From Tanypteryx hageni (Eukaryota > Arthropoda > Insecta > Odonata > Petaluridae), in assembly GCA_028673005.1 (NCBI GenBank), contig CM054112.1:192561518-192625517 (forward strand): a stretch of 64,000 nt of DNA, written 5' to 3'. How positions within the stretch are numbered: position 1 is the stretch's first letter; every line of letters begins with the position of its first letter. The position numbers were made by a program, and so were the translations under genes. Shown here piece after piece: positions 28,872 to 39,889 of the stretch. The notes below the pieces were generated by a model, which was given only the letters and a program-made list of their open reading frames with translations, did no database searches and was not told the origin of the DNA.

Positions 28872-29493
28872 CAGTGGCGGCTCGTGTATAGGCACTGCGG
28901 AACTGCAGCACCCCCTATTTCCACTTGATATTATCGATAACATTTAATATAATGAGTCCTTTTTTCTTTAATTCTTTCTTTATTTTTGTAGTACAATATA
29001 TATTCCTTAAGCTTAATGTCAGTACTTCAGTAGCCATCCCCCAGTTTATGAAAAAGATACAAAAATCTTTGTATGGAACTGTGCGCTTCACAGTGCCAGC
29101 GACGTGGTGTTTGACTGTTGTGCGCATGCGCACATAGGAGGGGGGTGGGGAGGAAGGCGGGACTGCCAGGTAGAGAGAGCACTGTTGCTCTCGCAGTGCC
29201 GGCTCTGGCGTGATGGTGGAAGGAAGTGTTTTTTTACTCAGCGTGTGTTGTGCTTAAAAACCGTGTACCATGACTACATCAGAGGCAGAGCGCTGCTTTT
29301 CAACATTGAAAAGAATAAAAACTTTTTTAAGAAGCACTATGAATTCGGAAAGACTAAATGCGCTTGCAGTACTTTCAATGGAGAAAAATTTCCTCAAGTG
29401 TCATCCAGAGATCAAGGAGAAAATTATTGAACTTTTTGCGCAAATTAAAACAAAAAGAATGGATTTCATTTTTAAATGAATAGATCAAGCTTT
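28872..29493 (+). mobile_element. Second copy of the hAT family, missing its 3' end
   Basis: Opens with CAGTGGCGGCTCGTGTATAG, identical to the (reverse) end of the 5402-6262 element, and stays nearly identical to it to about 29493 (GAATAGATCAAGCTT). The dimerisation ORF is at 29270-29479 with [20 protein letters not shown]. It lacks 56 bp present in the other copy, and the 3' terminus is replaced by other sequence. Non-autonomous. Confidence 0.88.
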
Positions 29494-29666
29494 TTTGGGA
29501 AAATTAAGCAAGTTGTACACTATCACAGGTATTGAATATTTTTATTAATGGCGTTTTTACTTGATGGTTTTCCCACTCCTTCATATCACTGTAAGTAATG
29601 AGGTGGTCCGCAGGGCTGAATGGGTTGCTGAAGTAGTCCGCGAGGTTCAAAAGGTTGGGAAACACT
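29494..29666. repeat. End of a different hAT element
   Basis: Ends AAAGGTTGGGAAACACTG, the reverse complement of the common hAT terminus CAGTGTTTCCCAACCTTT. It directly follows the truncated hAT copy but belongs to another family, and the outer flanks of the two do not share an 8-bp duplication. Confidence 0.6.
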
Positions 29667-30000
29667 GGCCTATAGTAGACAGTAGTTGAACTCGGACAAA
29701 GCAGGGAAGGGAAGCGACGGTATCACAAGAAGGGATCGGAAGGCAAGGCACGCGCAGCGGTTTTGTATAATGTGGCAGCATTGTTCATAGGTGGCTGGAG
29801 CCCATTTCGAAAGCTATACACTTACTCCAGGTTATCAAGTTCGACTTCGCATGGTATAGGTAGCAGTCGCCGAGAATGTTTGGTTTAAGATTTTCCTCTT
29901 ATTGTAATTTAGCGTGCTGGTTTATGAACATAGCTCTCGGAAAATAGTCGAATTAGCGAAACAGTACAATATTTCTTTATTGTTGTTGATGTGTGCCAAT

Positions 30001-30421
30001 TAAGGCCAACTCAGACCGGGAGCGAAGGATGTCTGTACGTTTTGACCGTTCTTTCTTCTTGCATTCGACCCGGCATGGGTTTTTGTCTCACAATCAGTAA
30101 TGTATTGAGTTTAATTCTGTGCACTTTGCAGGAGACGGAGAATGATAGTGGAGGATAGTCGGAAAATTTTTATAAAGAAAAAAATGGATAATTTTTGAAC
30201 AGGCGGATTTCTAAATTCCATCATTTGAAATTGATATATAGTCTTAGGTTATCCAAAAAAATGTCCGACCTTTTCATTTTTCGTCCTCGGCCTCTAACCT
30301 GGCGGATGAAAAAATAGATTTCGTAGGATAACTATGAATCGTCCAATATAACTGCCCACTGAAAGTGAAAATGAGACAACATCCCCGGACTTCGTTCGCT
30401 CCCGGCCTGACCTGGCCTTTA
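30001..30421. mobile_element. Candidate MITE (about 420 bp)
   Basis: Left TAAGGCCAACTCAGACCGGG and right (reverse complement) TAAAGGCCAGGTCAGGCCGG, both continuing GAGCGAA, form an inverted pair of about 30 bp. The target duplication could not be read. The interior is non-coding. Confidence 0.6.
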
Positions 30422-30424
30422 GGT

Positions 30425-31235
30425 GCTTCCTCACCCACAAATATGATAACATCATGCGTGGACAATATACATGGAGTCGTTTTATTTCTAATTTTCGTTT
30501 CTATCGAGAATTTTTTGAAGACGTCTTTCATGTTAGCAGTTTAAAAGATTCAATAGGAATGTTTCATTCGGATTTCTATTGTATCAGTTTTAAATCGGGA
30601 TTATTGGAGTTGCAATTAGTTTACATTTACCTTTCACATAATTATCTCACGCGAAAATATCTATTCCTTCGTCAATTTCTCTCCCAGGCATGCAGCCGCT
30701 CTTCGTTTTCTTTGGTTGGGCCTAATCTAACAAAAAGGAATCTTTAGACCCTCCGCAAACTTGGTAGCAAAGCTCATTCAAGATTCCTGCATTTTTGCTT
30801 AGATATAGAAAGGTTAATTCTTTGAAAATTTCTTACGTTAAATAATTGATAAGTAAACCAGCGAGCTACAAAAAACAGTGTGATCATGGGTGTTCATTGG
30901 AACTTTTCCAGGGGAGTGGGAAGGTGCAGGGAGATAGGCAAGCTCCCAGAGTCGGATGTGGCGGGCTTAATATTTTGGTGGTTTGTTTCAAGCATATTGG
31001 AGGTCTCCACCTGCTTGCTTGTCTTAAGAAAAATGGCCGCGTTAATCTCGACCTAACCAGACATCCATGGTTGTTTTCCCTTGACACAGGTCTGATCCAG
31101 ATGGAGCCAACTGCCTCCTCTTGTCCCTCCCAGCGGACGCCCATGAGCGTGGTGCATTTTCGTCATGAGGGGAGAATAATTCCACCTTACAAAACAAAAA
31201 ATGCTGCAGATATAATGATGGATTTTAATTATTTT
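30425..31235. other. Unclassified sequence
   Basis: Contains a moderately GC-rich block (30880-31170) with 80-140 codon open frames on both strands but no recognised domain, so no gene is called. Confidence 0.4.
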
Positions 31236-31239
31236 TTTA

Positions 31240-32020
31240 AGTTGCATATTTTTCGCCATTTTTTTCTTTTGACCGAATAGCATCAAGTCCTCTTCCAAGT
31301 TCATCTGTCCCTTTAAGGATGTGGGCAAATCCACAGGTATCCCCTGAGGGTAAGCAAATCCTCCAGTGCATTATTAAAACTTGGCAGTTCACTCTGTAGT
31401 GCATCATTGTCTTCATCATTATCATCGTAAACTCAGTTATCAACATTGTCGTGTTGCAAATTACGGATTTCAGTTACTGATAGGACATCACACGTAGCAA
31501 CATTGTCGTCAAAGCCGACGAACTCATCAAATGTCACTTCATTCGTGTTCAAGTGGTCCTATTCTTCTATATAAATCGATTGAGGGTCATTTTGGTCTTC
31601 AACTTTAATAAAGCCCTCACTCAACCTTAACATAACGTAGTTGGATGTATCAGTCGGATGTACTGCGCAGTGATCCACAAACAGCACCACTTTTCTTGAT
31701 GCGGACCCCATTTTTGCGTCTAATGCTTGAATAAATGTGAATAAATTTGATGTCATCCATGCCGTTGAGTTGTTTTTATATTTACATTGTAGAGTACACA
31801 CATTCTTGAAACAACACGGTTTGACAAATTTGCCAATCACGAGAGGGTGAAAATTCTCACTGTTACATGAATTTCATCATGGCAGGACTCTCAGCCGCTC
31901 CTTGCTTTTCTTTTCCCTATGAAAAGCCTCGCCTCGAAAAGTTAGGGTTACGTGCGGCAAAACATTCAAAAATAACCGTTTCGTCTGCGTTGAATATACC
32001 GCATGGCGCATACTTGTTTT
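31240..32020 (-). pseudogene. Degraded Tigger transposase (DDE region)
   Basis: Minus-strand pieces: NADETVIFECFAARNPNF near 32000 (first catalytic Asp region), IGKFVKPCCFKNVCTLQCKY, AWMTSNLFTFIQALDAKMGS and KVVLFVDHCAVHP (second Asp) at 31559-31840, then EVTFDEFVGFDDNVATCDVL near 31500. The order and spacing fit a Tigger-type transposase. Several stops and frameshifts; the ends of the element were not found. Confidence 0.82.
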
Positions 32021-33035
32021 AGTTCTGGAAGCTCTTGCCTTCCTTAGATCCATTTTTCTTTTACTTTATTATGTTTTATCATATTGTGTTGGAGAAACAG
32101 TTTGTCTGCATTTGGAGCAATTTTCAAGTAAAAAATTTGTTTATTTAATTTTCTTTTATTGTGTTGGTTTAAATGGATTTTGGCAATGGCCTGCAATTGG
32201 TCCTCCACTTTTCTGTTCCCATGATACTGCTGTTACCATATGTCCTCATTTTCCCCGACATGCCCTCATTTTTGGCATTCAAACATCCGAACGAAACTGG
32301 GCGAATAACTCGATAAAAGATCGAGATATATTTTTGAAATTTGGCATTTCCCATAAGATAACCGTAAAAATAGACTTTTCGACGTGCAGGCTTTTTTTCT
32401 TTTTGAGATATAAATTAGAAAGTATTAACCTACGCTCTTCGGATCTGAACCATTTTAAATAAACAATTATGAAGTTTCTTAATCTGTTCATCTTTTTTCG
32501 CCTACAGTTCGAAATTCCTCATGTTAAACGTTCAATGCACATATTTTGGGGATGTCTTTCCATTTTAACGGATGTTGCCATGTCAACTCATTACATTTTT
32601 AAACCTTAAAATCCTATTGTTAGTTGAAAGCATGCTTTGAATACGAGAGAGAAGGAAGGAGAGAGAAATGATTTTCATAGCGACGAATGCAAACAACATT
32701 CGTTGAGTTAGTTATGAGAAGCAATACATATGAAAATAGAACATAAATCATTCGCATATTAAAATTACTTATAATCATGGTAGGAGTTCAAGGCTTGAAA
32801 CTACGAACGCATAAAAGAACGAAAGTTTGTTTTCCTGCTATCGTTTGATGCATTCTTAGTGATTCGCATTGTTGCCGGCTTTGTGTAATTGGGTACCGTT
32901 GACTTAGATAATAGCTTAGCGTCGCATCTATTCATGAAATTTCATAAAAATACTTTCTCGTTGAATTTCAACGGGCTTCTCCATAGTTAATATTGCAGTA
33001 ATCTATTTTGCACATTTAATGGGGCATCGTTTTTT
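32021..33035. other. Intergenic, no feature recognised
   Basis: AT-rich. Open frames on both strands at 32112-32490 are mutual shadows without domains. Confidence 0.45.
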
Positions 33036-33039
33036 CTAT

Positions 33040-33375
33040 CGCGAATCGTTTTTTTCGGCCGCGAGTCATGTATTTCTAACACGCGGCCGCGGATCATTTT
33101 TCAGACCGCGGATAATTTATTTCTGACACGAGTCATTTTGTCCGTCCGCGGATCATTTTTTCAGCCCAAAAATCATTTTTTCCCACCGCGGATCATTTTT
33201 TCAGCCCAAAAATCATTTTTTCCCACCGCGGGTCATTTTTTTTCCGGCCGCGAATCATTTTTTCCGTCCGCTGATCATTTTTTCGACCATCGGTTTTTCC
33301 GACCGAGGTTCATTTTTTCCGCCGCGGATCATTTTTTTTTGCTGCTGATCATTTTCTTCGACCGTCAGCGAATCA
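33040..33375. repeat. Degenerate short tandem array (CCGCGGATCATTTTTTC units)
   Basis: About fifteen units of 17-25 bp built from GCGGATCATTTTTTC with variable 2-6 base linkers (CAGCCC, CCCACC, CGGCC, CGACC). One 40-bp double unit is repeated almost exactly at about 33148-33228. The 132-residue Phe-rich frame across it is an artefact of the repeat. Confidence 0.85.
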
Positions 33376-33559
33376 GTTCTATTCCGGCCGGGATTTCCCG
33401 ATTAATTTTATTTTTTGCCCTGATAGTCAATGAATTCTCACAACTTTCCCGTTGTCGTAATGGAGTATTTCTTTCCGTTCGTAAAATGGATTTCGAGTGC
33501 AGTTTTTGGTCGTATCATAGGAATACATCGTGCTGAAATTGTAAAAATCGTTTATAAAG

Positions 33560-33845
33560 TAAATTCTGAAGTAATGGGTGCAAAACCCGCCACAGAGGCC
33601 GACTACGGCAGCGTGTGGGCATAGTGACTGCCCAACCAATGCAGAAGCGGGCCAATCACAGCGGCGGAATCGATTGCCTGAAAAAATACTCCCGTTCTCT
33701 GGGCGGATGTGAACACTATTCTCGACGGAAGTTTTTTTTCAGCCTAGCTCCACTTGAGCGCTCAATTCCGCCGCTGGGATTGAACTCGCTTCCTCGGCAT
33801 TGGGGGGCAGGCACTATACCCACTCCGCCAACCGAGCCGACGTGA
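33560..33845 (-). repeat. tRNA-derived SINE-like sequence
   Basis: The minus strand starting near 33842 reads GTCGGCTCGGTTGGCGGAGT (box A-like TTGGCGGAGTGG) and GAGTTCAATCCC (box B, complement of 33776-33787), followed by a GC-rich body to about 33560. This layout is typical of tRNA-related SINEs. Confidence 0.5.
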
Positions 33846-34740
33846 GAATTCAGGAAAGTAGTTGAGGCAACTTTCCCTCCAGTAGGCCTGCGGAGGGGAG
33901 GTAAGAGGAGTGGGAGGTGAGGGGGTGTATTGGAGAAAACGGGAGTCGCGGGGCACTGCTAAGAAATACAGGCCGTTCCCGACTTGATGTTTTGACTTAG
34001 GATAAACTCGGCATTAATACCGATATTCGATATTTTTCGGCGCTCCGTGTCTACTATCTCGTGCGTGTTTTCGGTCAATAATCAGTTGGACGACGAAGTG
34101 ATGCAGTTCAAAATGATAATATGGCGATAAATTTTAAACTTAACTACTATAAAAAGCCCGCACTAGTATAGAGAAATATTTGAGAAATTTCAAAAAAATA
34201 TAATAAACGAAGAACGAACAGAAAAGAAGTATCAAACGTCGGGAGATAGTGGCAAAATGAGAAACAAACAAATAAGAACAAATAAAGTACCGTGAAGACG
34301 AACAAAAATGATAAAAGCAGCAACAGGCGACAATGCGGGTCGCTCTGGTAACACCCGGAAGGAGTACGAAAAAGCCATGAAATTCTTCGGTGTAACATCT
34401 AAACCTTGCAAGAATATGATATTTTATAGATTTTGCCGTCGTATAAAACAAAAATAGAGTCCATATTTACATACTAGTATTTTAATGAATGGAGGAAATA
34501 ACCTTGCACCTTGAAAAATCGAAAATCCCATGTAAACCTATGGGAAAATTTAATCGCCTCCCAGAGTCGAATCTGGGACATTTGGTTTAACTATTGTGAA
34601 AGTTTCAGCTCTTAATTCCAAAAAAATGTTAAGTCAATTACTAAGTACTGCATACAATAGCAGATTAAATTCCTGCCCAGAAATCCCATTTTTATTGCTG
34701 CCTGGAAATCTCACCACCCCTAGCACATTTATTAGAAATC
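33846..34740. other. Intergenic, no feature recognised
   Basis: No element ends or coding motifs were seen. Confidence 0.4.
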
Positions 34741-35189
34741 TGCTACTGACTGCATGAAGTGAATTAAACATTCATTCTGAGTTTACATATTGCTTTCCTT
34801 GTTATATTTTTAAAACCATTATTTTTTTTTCTTGCACAAGTTGGCCAAATAGGTACTTAATCTGAAATATAATTTATCTGCCAGTCCTGAAATTATCAGA
34901 AGCTAATAATTTCTCAGTCAAAAACCTTATACATTCATACTTATAAGTGCTTTGTAAGACTGGATTTATTTCATCTTCAGTGTTCCTTTGAGCTATGGCA
35001 ATGATACTTTCTAGCAGTTTGTCAGTAACTAAAACTATTAGCCATTACAATTTTTGTGTGCATCTTGTTCTAATTTTATTTGACAAAGTTATCCTTGGGT
35101 TACATAAATTACATAAGGAAATTCAAAATGGAATGCTTTATTCACAGAGGTTAATTTCTGGCTAATACTCTGCAATGCCACATTTCAAT

Positions 35190-36460
35190 CTCTCTGAAAG
35201 TATACATACATTGTAATTCTACCGTCTACCCAATCTGTGCTATAATGTATCAAATATACCTCTGCTATTCCTACCAATTTCAAAATTTGATCCCTTCAAT
35301 CTCATAATTAAGGATCTTCTTCCCTTATTGCATTCAAAATATCCTCATTTGTTCTTCTTTTTTCTAGTTTCTACTTCTTCCCATACCTCCCTTATCGTTT
35401 CTTCTTCTCATGCCCCAATCTGATTCTAGTATCTTTACCTGCACAAATTTCTGATAAAATGTCTATCTCTTATATCCACTTCTATTTTCCTCAACATCTC
35501 CATTAGCTTGGGCTCTCAAAATATCCTGGTTGTATTCTCTTCTTTTCTACCAATGTACTCCCACAACCTTTCTGAAGCCCATTCTTTAACATCAATTCCT
35601 ATAGCTTTCTTTGACTTTGTATCTCTCACTATTCAGTATTCCCAGCCCTACATATTCCTCCCTCTATCACAATAGATTAGCATATAACTCCTCAATATAC
35701 TATGAGTATTTCCATCTACCTATTCTTCACATCTGACTCAAATAACGTTTGTCATTAACTGTGCCCCACACATCTCCTTTCTTGCTTCACACAACAGGGA
35801 ACTATCAAGCCTATCGTATGGCTGAAAAAAATTCAAGAACAATAAATTTAAAAAACAGTCTAATAGTCACAAAGAGGTTATAAAACCATATGTGCATATC
35901 GACTACAAAGCAGCCATCTTCAGTGGTCATTTACCAAAAATGTTCTTTTATGATCTATTCATCATGCACCTATAGTTTGTTATCCTTGTGGCAATTGGAG
36001 ATACCTGAGGCTTGTTCTTTTAGTCCTTCACTTACAAGTCCATTGCGTTGTCCTTTCCACCTCAACTATCTTTCCTTAGCTTACTCTGTACACATGCATT
36101 AAATGATAATGCCTACCTGCATTCCTTCTTCCTTGGAGCACTCTATTTATTCCCTCTTACTGTTTTTTAAAAATCTTCAAATGAAACCTCATCACCACTA
36201 AGTTGTAATCAGCCCTCAGAAAATGATATTCCTAAAATTTCGTCTGACCATGTTATGATCAATCTGTTACCTTTGTATGTCTCTACCTGTTGTCAATTTG
36301 TTTCAGTAACAAAAATCTCCCATTTTCTGTCCTTTCATTCCTTTCCAAAATTGCCATCCTCACTAATGTCTCATTACAGCATTCCATTCCCCCACATCTA
36401 TCAAGTTTTTTGGTTTGGTTGCTACTTTGCTAAAATGAATGGAACTAATGAGGAAGAGTT
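35190..36460 (-). pseudogene. Degraded RTE-like LINE (endonuclease and reverse transcriptase traces)
   Basis: Minus-strand translation with many breaks gives endonuclease traces between 36460 and 36130 (GNERKDRKWEIF-like region, then QIDHNMVRRNFRNIIF) and reverse transcriptase traces between 35700 and 35350 (a KSKKAIGID-like motif and VDIRDRHFIRNLCR, cf. the family DWRDRRxIxxLY motif). The order endonuclease then RT fits an RTE/craniofacial-development-protein-2-like LINE. It is very old and is interrupted near 35830-36020 by a fragment with a hammerhead-like sequence. Confidence 0.55.
35890..35926 (-). ncRNA. Hammerhead-like core, degenerate
   Basis: The minus strand reads CCACTGAAGATGGCTG, a loop, then GTAGTCGATATGCAC: a CTGAAGA box, a short stem, and GATA where GAAA is expected. 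Similar sequence near 48.7 kb suggests the same repeat family. Probably inactive. Confidence 0.35.
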
Positions 36461-36919
36461 AGTATGAATGTAAAATGTCTAATAATGATAAGTAATTGTG
36501 TATAAGTTATAAGAAGAAATTTATTTTGTTTCAGAGGCATCTACTGCAAGAATATTACTGCTCCCATAGACCAGAATTGCCGAAAAAACTTCCAGACATT
36601 CACAGTTATACATGTCAACTTGTATATAATATTCTGAGATTAAATTCCATTTTTTAAAAATTGTAATATTTTCTAAGTACCTCCCGAACTGAAATTGGTG
36701 TATTCTATCCCGAGAATTTCTTAACCTGGAGATCACGAAGTGCATCTTCTTCCTGTCCTCTCGGATAAGACCAGGTAGCCGAAGTGATGTAGAAAAGCTA
36801 ACTCTCTAGTGCTCCCAAGAATAACTCAAGGGAACAGCCTTATCCGAGAGAACAGGAAGTGACCTTCCTGACAATAAGTCCACCAGATGACTTCCTGTAA
36901 TAGACCAGCAGTTATAGAA

Positions 36920-37262
36920 GTTATACGCATCGCAGAACTTGGTGGCACTTGTGCAGAAGACCCTTTTCAGTGGAAGGGTTCATTGTCTAAAAACTTCCTC
37001 GACGCTGGGGAGGAAGGCAGTCTCCGCATGTGTCCATCAGGGTACCTGCCGTCGTATTCCTTGGTTGCCAACTTTAAAATGCTTTCTCTCACTCACTCCA
37101 CTCGAAAAGACCGCGTGCCCTCTCCAGGGTTAATGCAAGTACTTTGGCAGCTCTACCTGCCATGCACTCTCCCCTCTACCTACCCCTTCCACGCATGCTT
37201 TCCCCTCCCTGACGTCACGCTTCCCGCAGGTGAGTGCCACCAAGTTCTGCAATGCCTATACC
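36920..37262. mobile_element. Candidate MITE with CAGAACTTGGTGGCACT ends
   Basis: Left ATACGCATCGCAGAACTTGG and right (reverse complement) GTATAGGCATTGCAGAACTT, both continuing GGTGGCACT, form an inverted repeat of about 27 bp. The interior is GC-richer than its surroundings. It sits between two AACAGGAAGT modules. Confidence 0.55.
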
Positions 37263-37399
37263 TAGCTTTGTGAGAATTACTCAGCCAAAGAACTGCCTTA
37301 TCCAAGATGACAGGAAGTTACCTTTTTGAGAATAAAGCAATGATGCTGTATTAAGAGTGAGGCTTCCCTAGACTGCTCTCTAAAAGAAGGCTTTGCTGC

Positions 37400-37660
37400 A
37401 TAGGGCTATCTTAATGAGGAATGCTTCTCTATAGTACGCTATATATGAAAGCTTCTCTGTAGTATGCCATCTTAATGAAGGTGGTTTCTCTATAGTGTTC
37501 TATTATGAAGGCTTCTTTATAGAGCAGTCTTCTAATGAGGAATGTTTCTTTATAGTATGCTATATATGAAAGCTTCTCTGTAGTATGCCATCTTAATGAA
37601 GGTGGTTTCTCTATAATGTGCTATTATGAAGGCTTCTTTATAGAGCAGTCTTAATAAGGA
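37400..37660. repeat. Tandem duplication, unit about 127 bp
   Basis: Two copies of a unit containing AAAGCTTCTCTGTAGTATGC, CATCTTAATGAAGGTGG and GGCTTCTTTATAGAGCAGTC, more than 90% alike. Each unit itself contains shorter AATGAGGAATGYTTCT words. Confidence 0.85.
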
Positions 37661-37869
37661 AGGCTTATAATAAATGCTTCATGAATCTCTGATTATATGG
37701 CTGCCCATGCAGCAAACTTCACTTCTATATACCTCCTGGTCTTGTCCAGGTGAACAGGAAGTTAAACTTCCCGAGAGTAACTAGGCCAGTCGACTTCCTG
37801 TTCCTTCTGAGAACACCTTCCTATGAGGAAGCGTGTTTTCTAGAATGCCAATAAAACTCAGTTGCATAT

Positions 37870-39490
37870 ATTATCATGAATTTATTGCTCTCGTAAAGTA
37901 CAACAATATATTATCTCTCCTTATATGTAATAAGTTATAGATTTGAATACATATATTTTAATACAATTTTTTAGATTGTAAGATAAACACCTGCAATTCT
38001 TCTCCCATCGTTGAACAGACATCCAAATGCAGCTGGTTCCCTAAAACAGTAATGTCTGGTTTTAATGTTCTTTGCATGATAAGGAGTAGCGAGTATCTGA
38101 AAAGTTCCTAAAACAGTTTGTAGAGGCGTGTTCTTTATGTAGATTATAGCGAAACCTTTTTAATTTGTAGTTTTATGGCACTACTCTTAGCTTCTCATTT
38201 CCAGCAAAAATTGGGCCTTGTTACTCAATGGGCATGTAGAAATTTGACAATTGAAAACCTCTGCATGCGAACCTAAGGTTTCTAATGATAAGCTCAAATA
38301 TTTGGCAAGATTATTACCCTCAAACTGTGCCCTCATAGTCACAAGGCAGCTACTGCATAAAGAACACAATTCCATACCAAGAGATTTTCAGCCACATGTT
38401 ATACTAATATTAAAAAACATCACACAAGAGAGAGATTGGGAGAAAATTTTCCACAATTATTTCCTTTTCCAAAATAAAAATAGCTATATGAGAAATAATG
38501 TGAAAGAGAAAGATCGAGATTTATATAGCAACTTGATTATATGGGTGCCACATGATTGACCGATTACAGGATAGCTTACAATTTTAATATATAGAGATAT
38601 TTTATTTTTCAAATTGTAATTTGATTTTTTTGTTTCTGCTTCATTATATCCGATTAGGCTCATGGGCTACCCTGTATAAGAAATAAAGTATGCATAAAGA
38701 AGTAGAATGTTATCCATGAACATTGATGAAATTTGCATTTTTATGTGGTGATACCGCTACATATAAATACAATAGTTTAACAGCGGCTTTGCCACAATAA
38801 GGTGTGATTTTAAATGTGAGAGGCACAGTAGCAAAATTAGCATTCTCCATATAAATACATTTTACATAAAAATATATTTTAGATCATTGATACTTCTAAA
38901 ATGACATTTAGAACACAACCAAATTATGTAAGATGGCAAAAATTTGCTAAAATTTCTTAATTTCATCAAACAATGAGCAAAATAAACAAAAATCATTGAA
39001 ATAAACCCAATTCTAGCTATTATTTGTAGTTGTTTGCTTTATACCTTACAGAAGTTGGTTGTCTTTCACTCAACTGGTATGATGCAGGTATCCATAGATA
39101 CCAGTTGAAGATACCAGGCTTTTACTATGCAACAAAAATCACTTAGTATTAAAATGAAAAGTCAGTAATGAAACACCAACAGCGCAATTTTGCATATTCC
39201 AATGACTGGAGGTACTCAGCAAAAATAAGAGCACTTCTAGAATAATGGTCAATACTTGGCACAGAGCAACCTATCCAACACTGAGATTGTCCTCTGTAGT
39301 AGCTGTCAAGTAAATTTGAAACAAACATTAATGAATGCAATTGAATTAGAAAATTAACACTCGGATTGTTAGTCATGTAATTCATAAGTTACTTTACAGC
39401 TACAAATAAAGTTATTTTAAAATAATTTAATTGGAATTAAAAAAATGTGATAATGTCAGGATTTTTTCCTTAATTATTTTTTTATAAAAA
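37870..39490. other. Intergenic, AT-rich
   Basis: Only a short hairpin CAACTGGTAT..ATACCAGTTG at about 39079-39115 was noted. No ORF with a recognisable domain. Confidence 0.4.
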
Positions 39491-39500
39491 ATTAATCACC

Positions 39501-39809
39501 TTACAAACTTGGATTCATGGCAAATAAAATATGAGCGATATTTTTTAAGTCAGCACGAAGTGATGATACTTCCGTCATGATGTTAGCAATAACGGCGGAA
39601 CGATCAAGTATGCAGTTAATACAAGACCAAAATAGTGAAGATTGGTCTTTGAGTACCTTAAACGATATCTCATTAATGTCGGTACATTTAAAATGATAAG
39701 GCATGGTACATATGCCGCAAGATATAGTTTTTTCCCGGTTATTAAAGGTATTTTTGCAGGAGGTACAAGTATGAGTTAAGTGACCTGGCGCCATCTTGGA
39801 ATGCATCAA
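39501..39809 (-). CDS. PHD-finger protein fragment, 102 aa (likely LINE ORF1)
   Basis: Open frame with a C4HC3 PHD-like finger: CTSCKNTF, ISCGICTMPYHFKCTDI, then FWSCINCI, followed by a helix ILDRSAVIANIMTEV that could be the start of a coiled coil. PHD fingers of this kind followed by a coiled coil occur in ORF1 (gag-like) proteins of some insect non-LTR retrotransposons. The frame ends at NPSL without the expected nucleic-acid-binding part or reverse transcriptase, so it may be a 5' fragment of such an element. A host single-exon gene cannot be excluded. Confidence 0.5.
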   Translation of the reverse strand: MMHSKMAPGHLTHTCTSCKNTFNNREKTISCGICTMPYHFKCTDINEISFKVLKDQSSLFWSCINCILDRSAVIANIMTEVSSLRADLKNIAHILFAMNPSL

Positions 39810-39889
39810 TGACTTACTTTACTCTCAAAATAAACGGAATGAAGGTTAAGGATTATGTATGTACATGTGCGTAAGTTATTTTTTTCAAA

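Larger units (their letters stand above)
36750..37815. repeat. Composite repeat with AACAGGAAGT modules
   Basis: The module CCTTATCC..GA..ACAGGAAGT..ACCTT occurs at 36838, 37296 and (as CTTGTCC) 37740, spaced about 450 bp. At 36750-36770 an inverted copy faces the first. The composite encloses an inverted-repeat element (36920-37262) and a 127-bp tandem duplication (37400-37655). No coding potential. Confidence 0.65.

Noticed and set aside
28872..29666. Composite hAT with one target duplication
   Set aside because: The sequence left of 28872 (AGTAAGAC) is not repeated after 29666, and the two ends belong to different families.
30846..31334. Opposing ORFs of 144 and 93 codons
   Set aside because: Overlap each other on opposite strands without motifs; no splice or homology support.
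33040..33375. CRISPR array
   Set aside because: Units are degenerate without constant repeats or unique spacers, and this is eukaryotic DNA.
33138..33536. 132-codon Phe-rich ORF
   Set aside because: Follows the GCGGATCATTTTTTC tandem words and has no domain.
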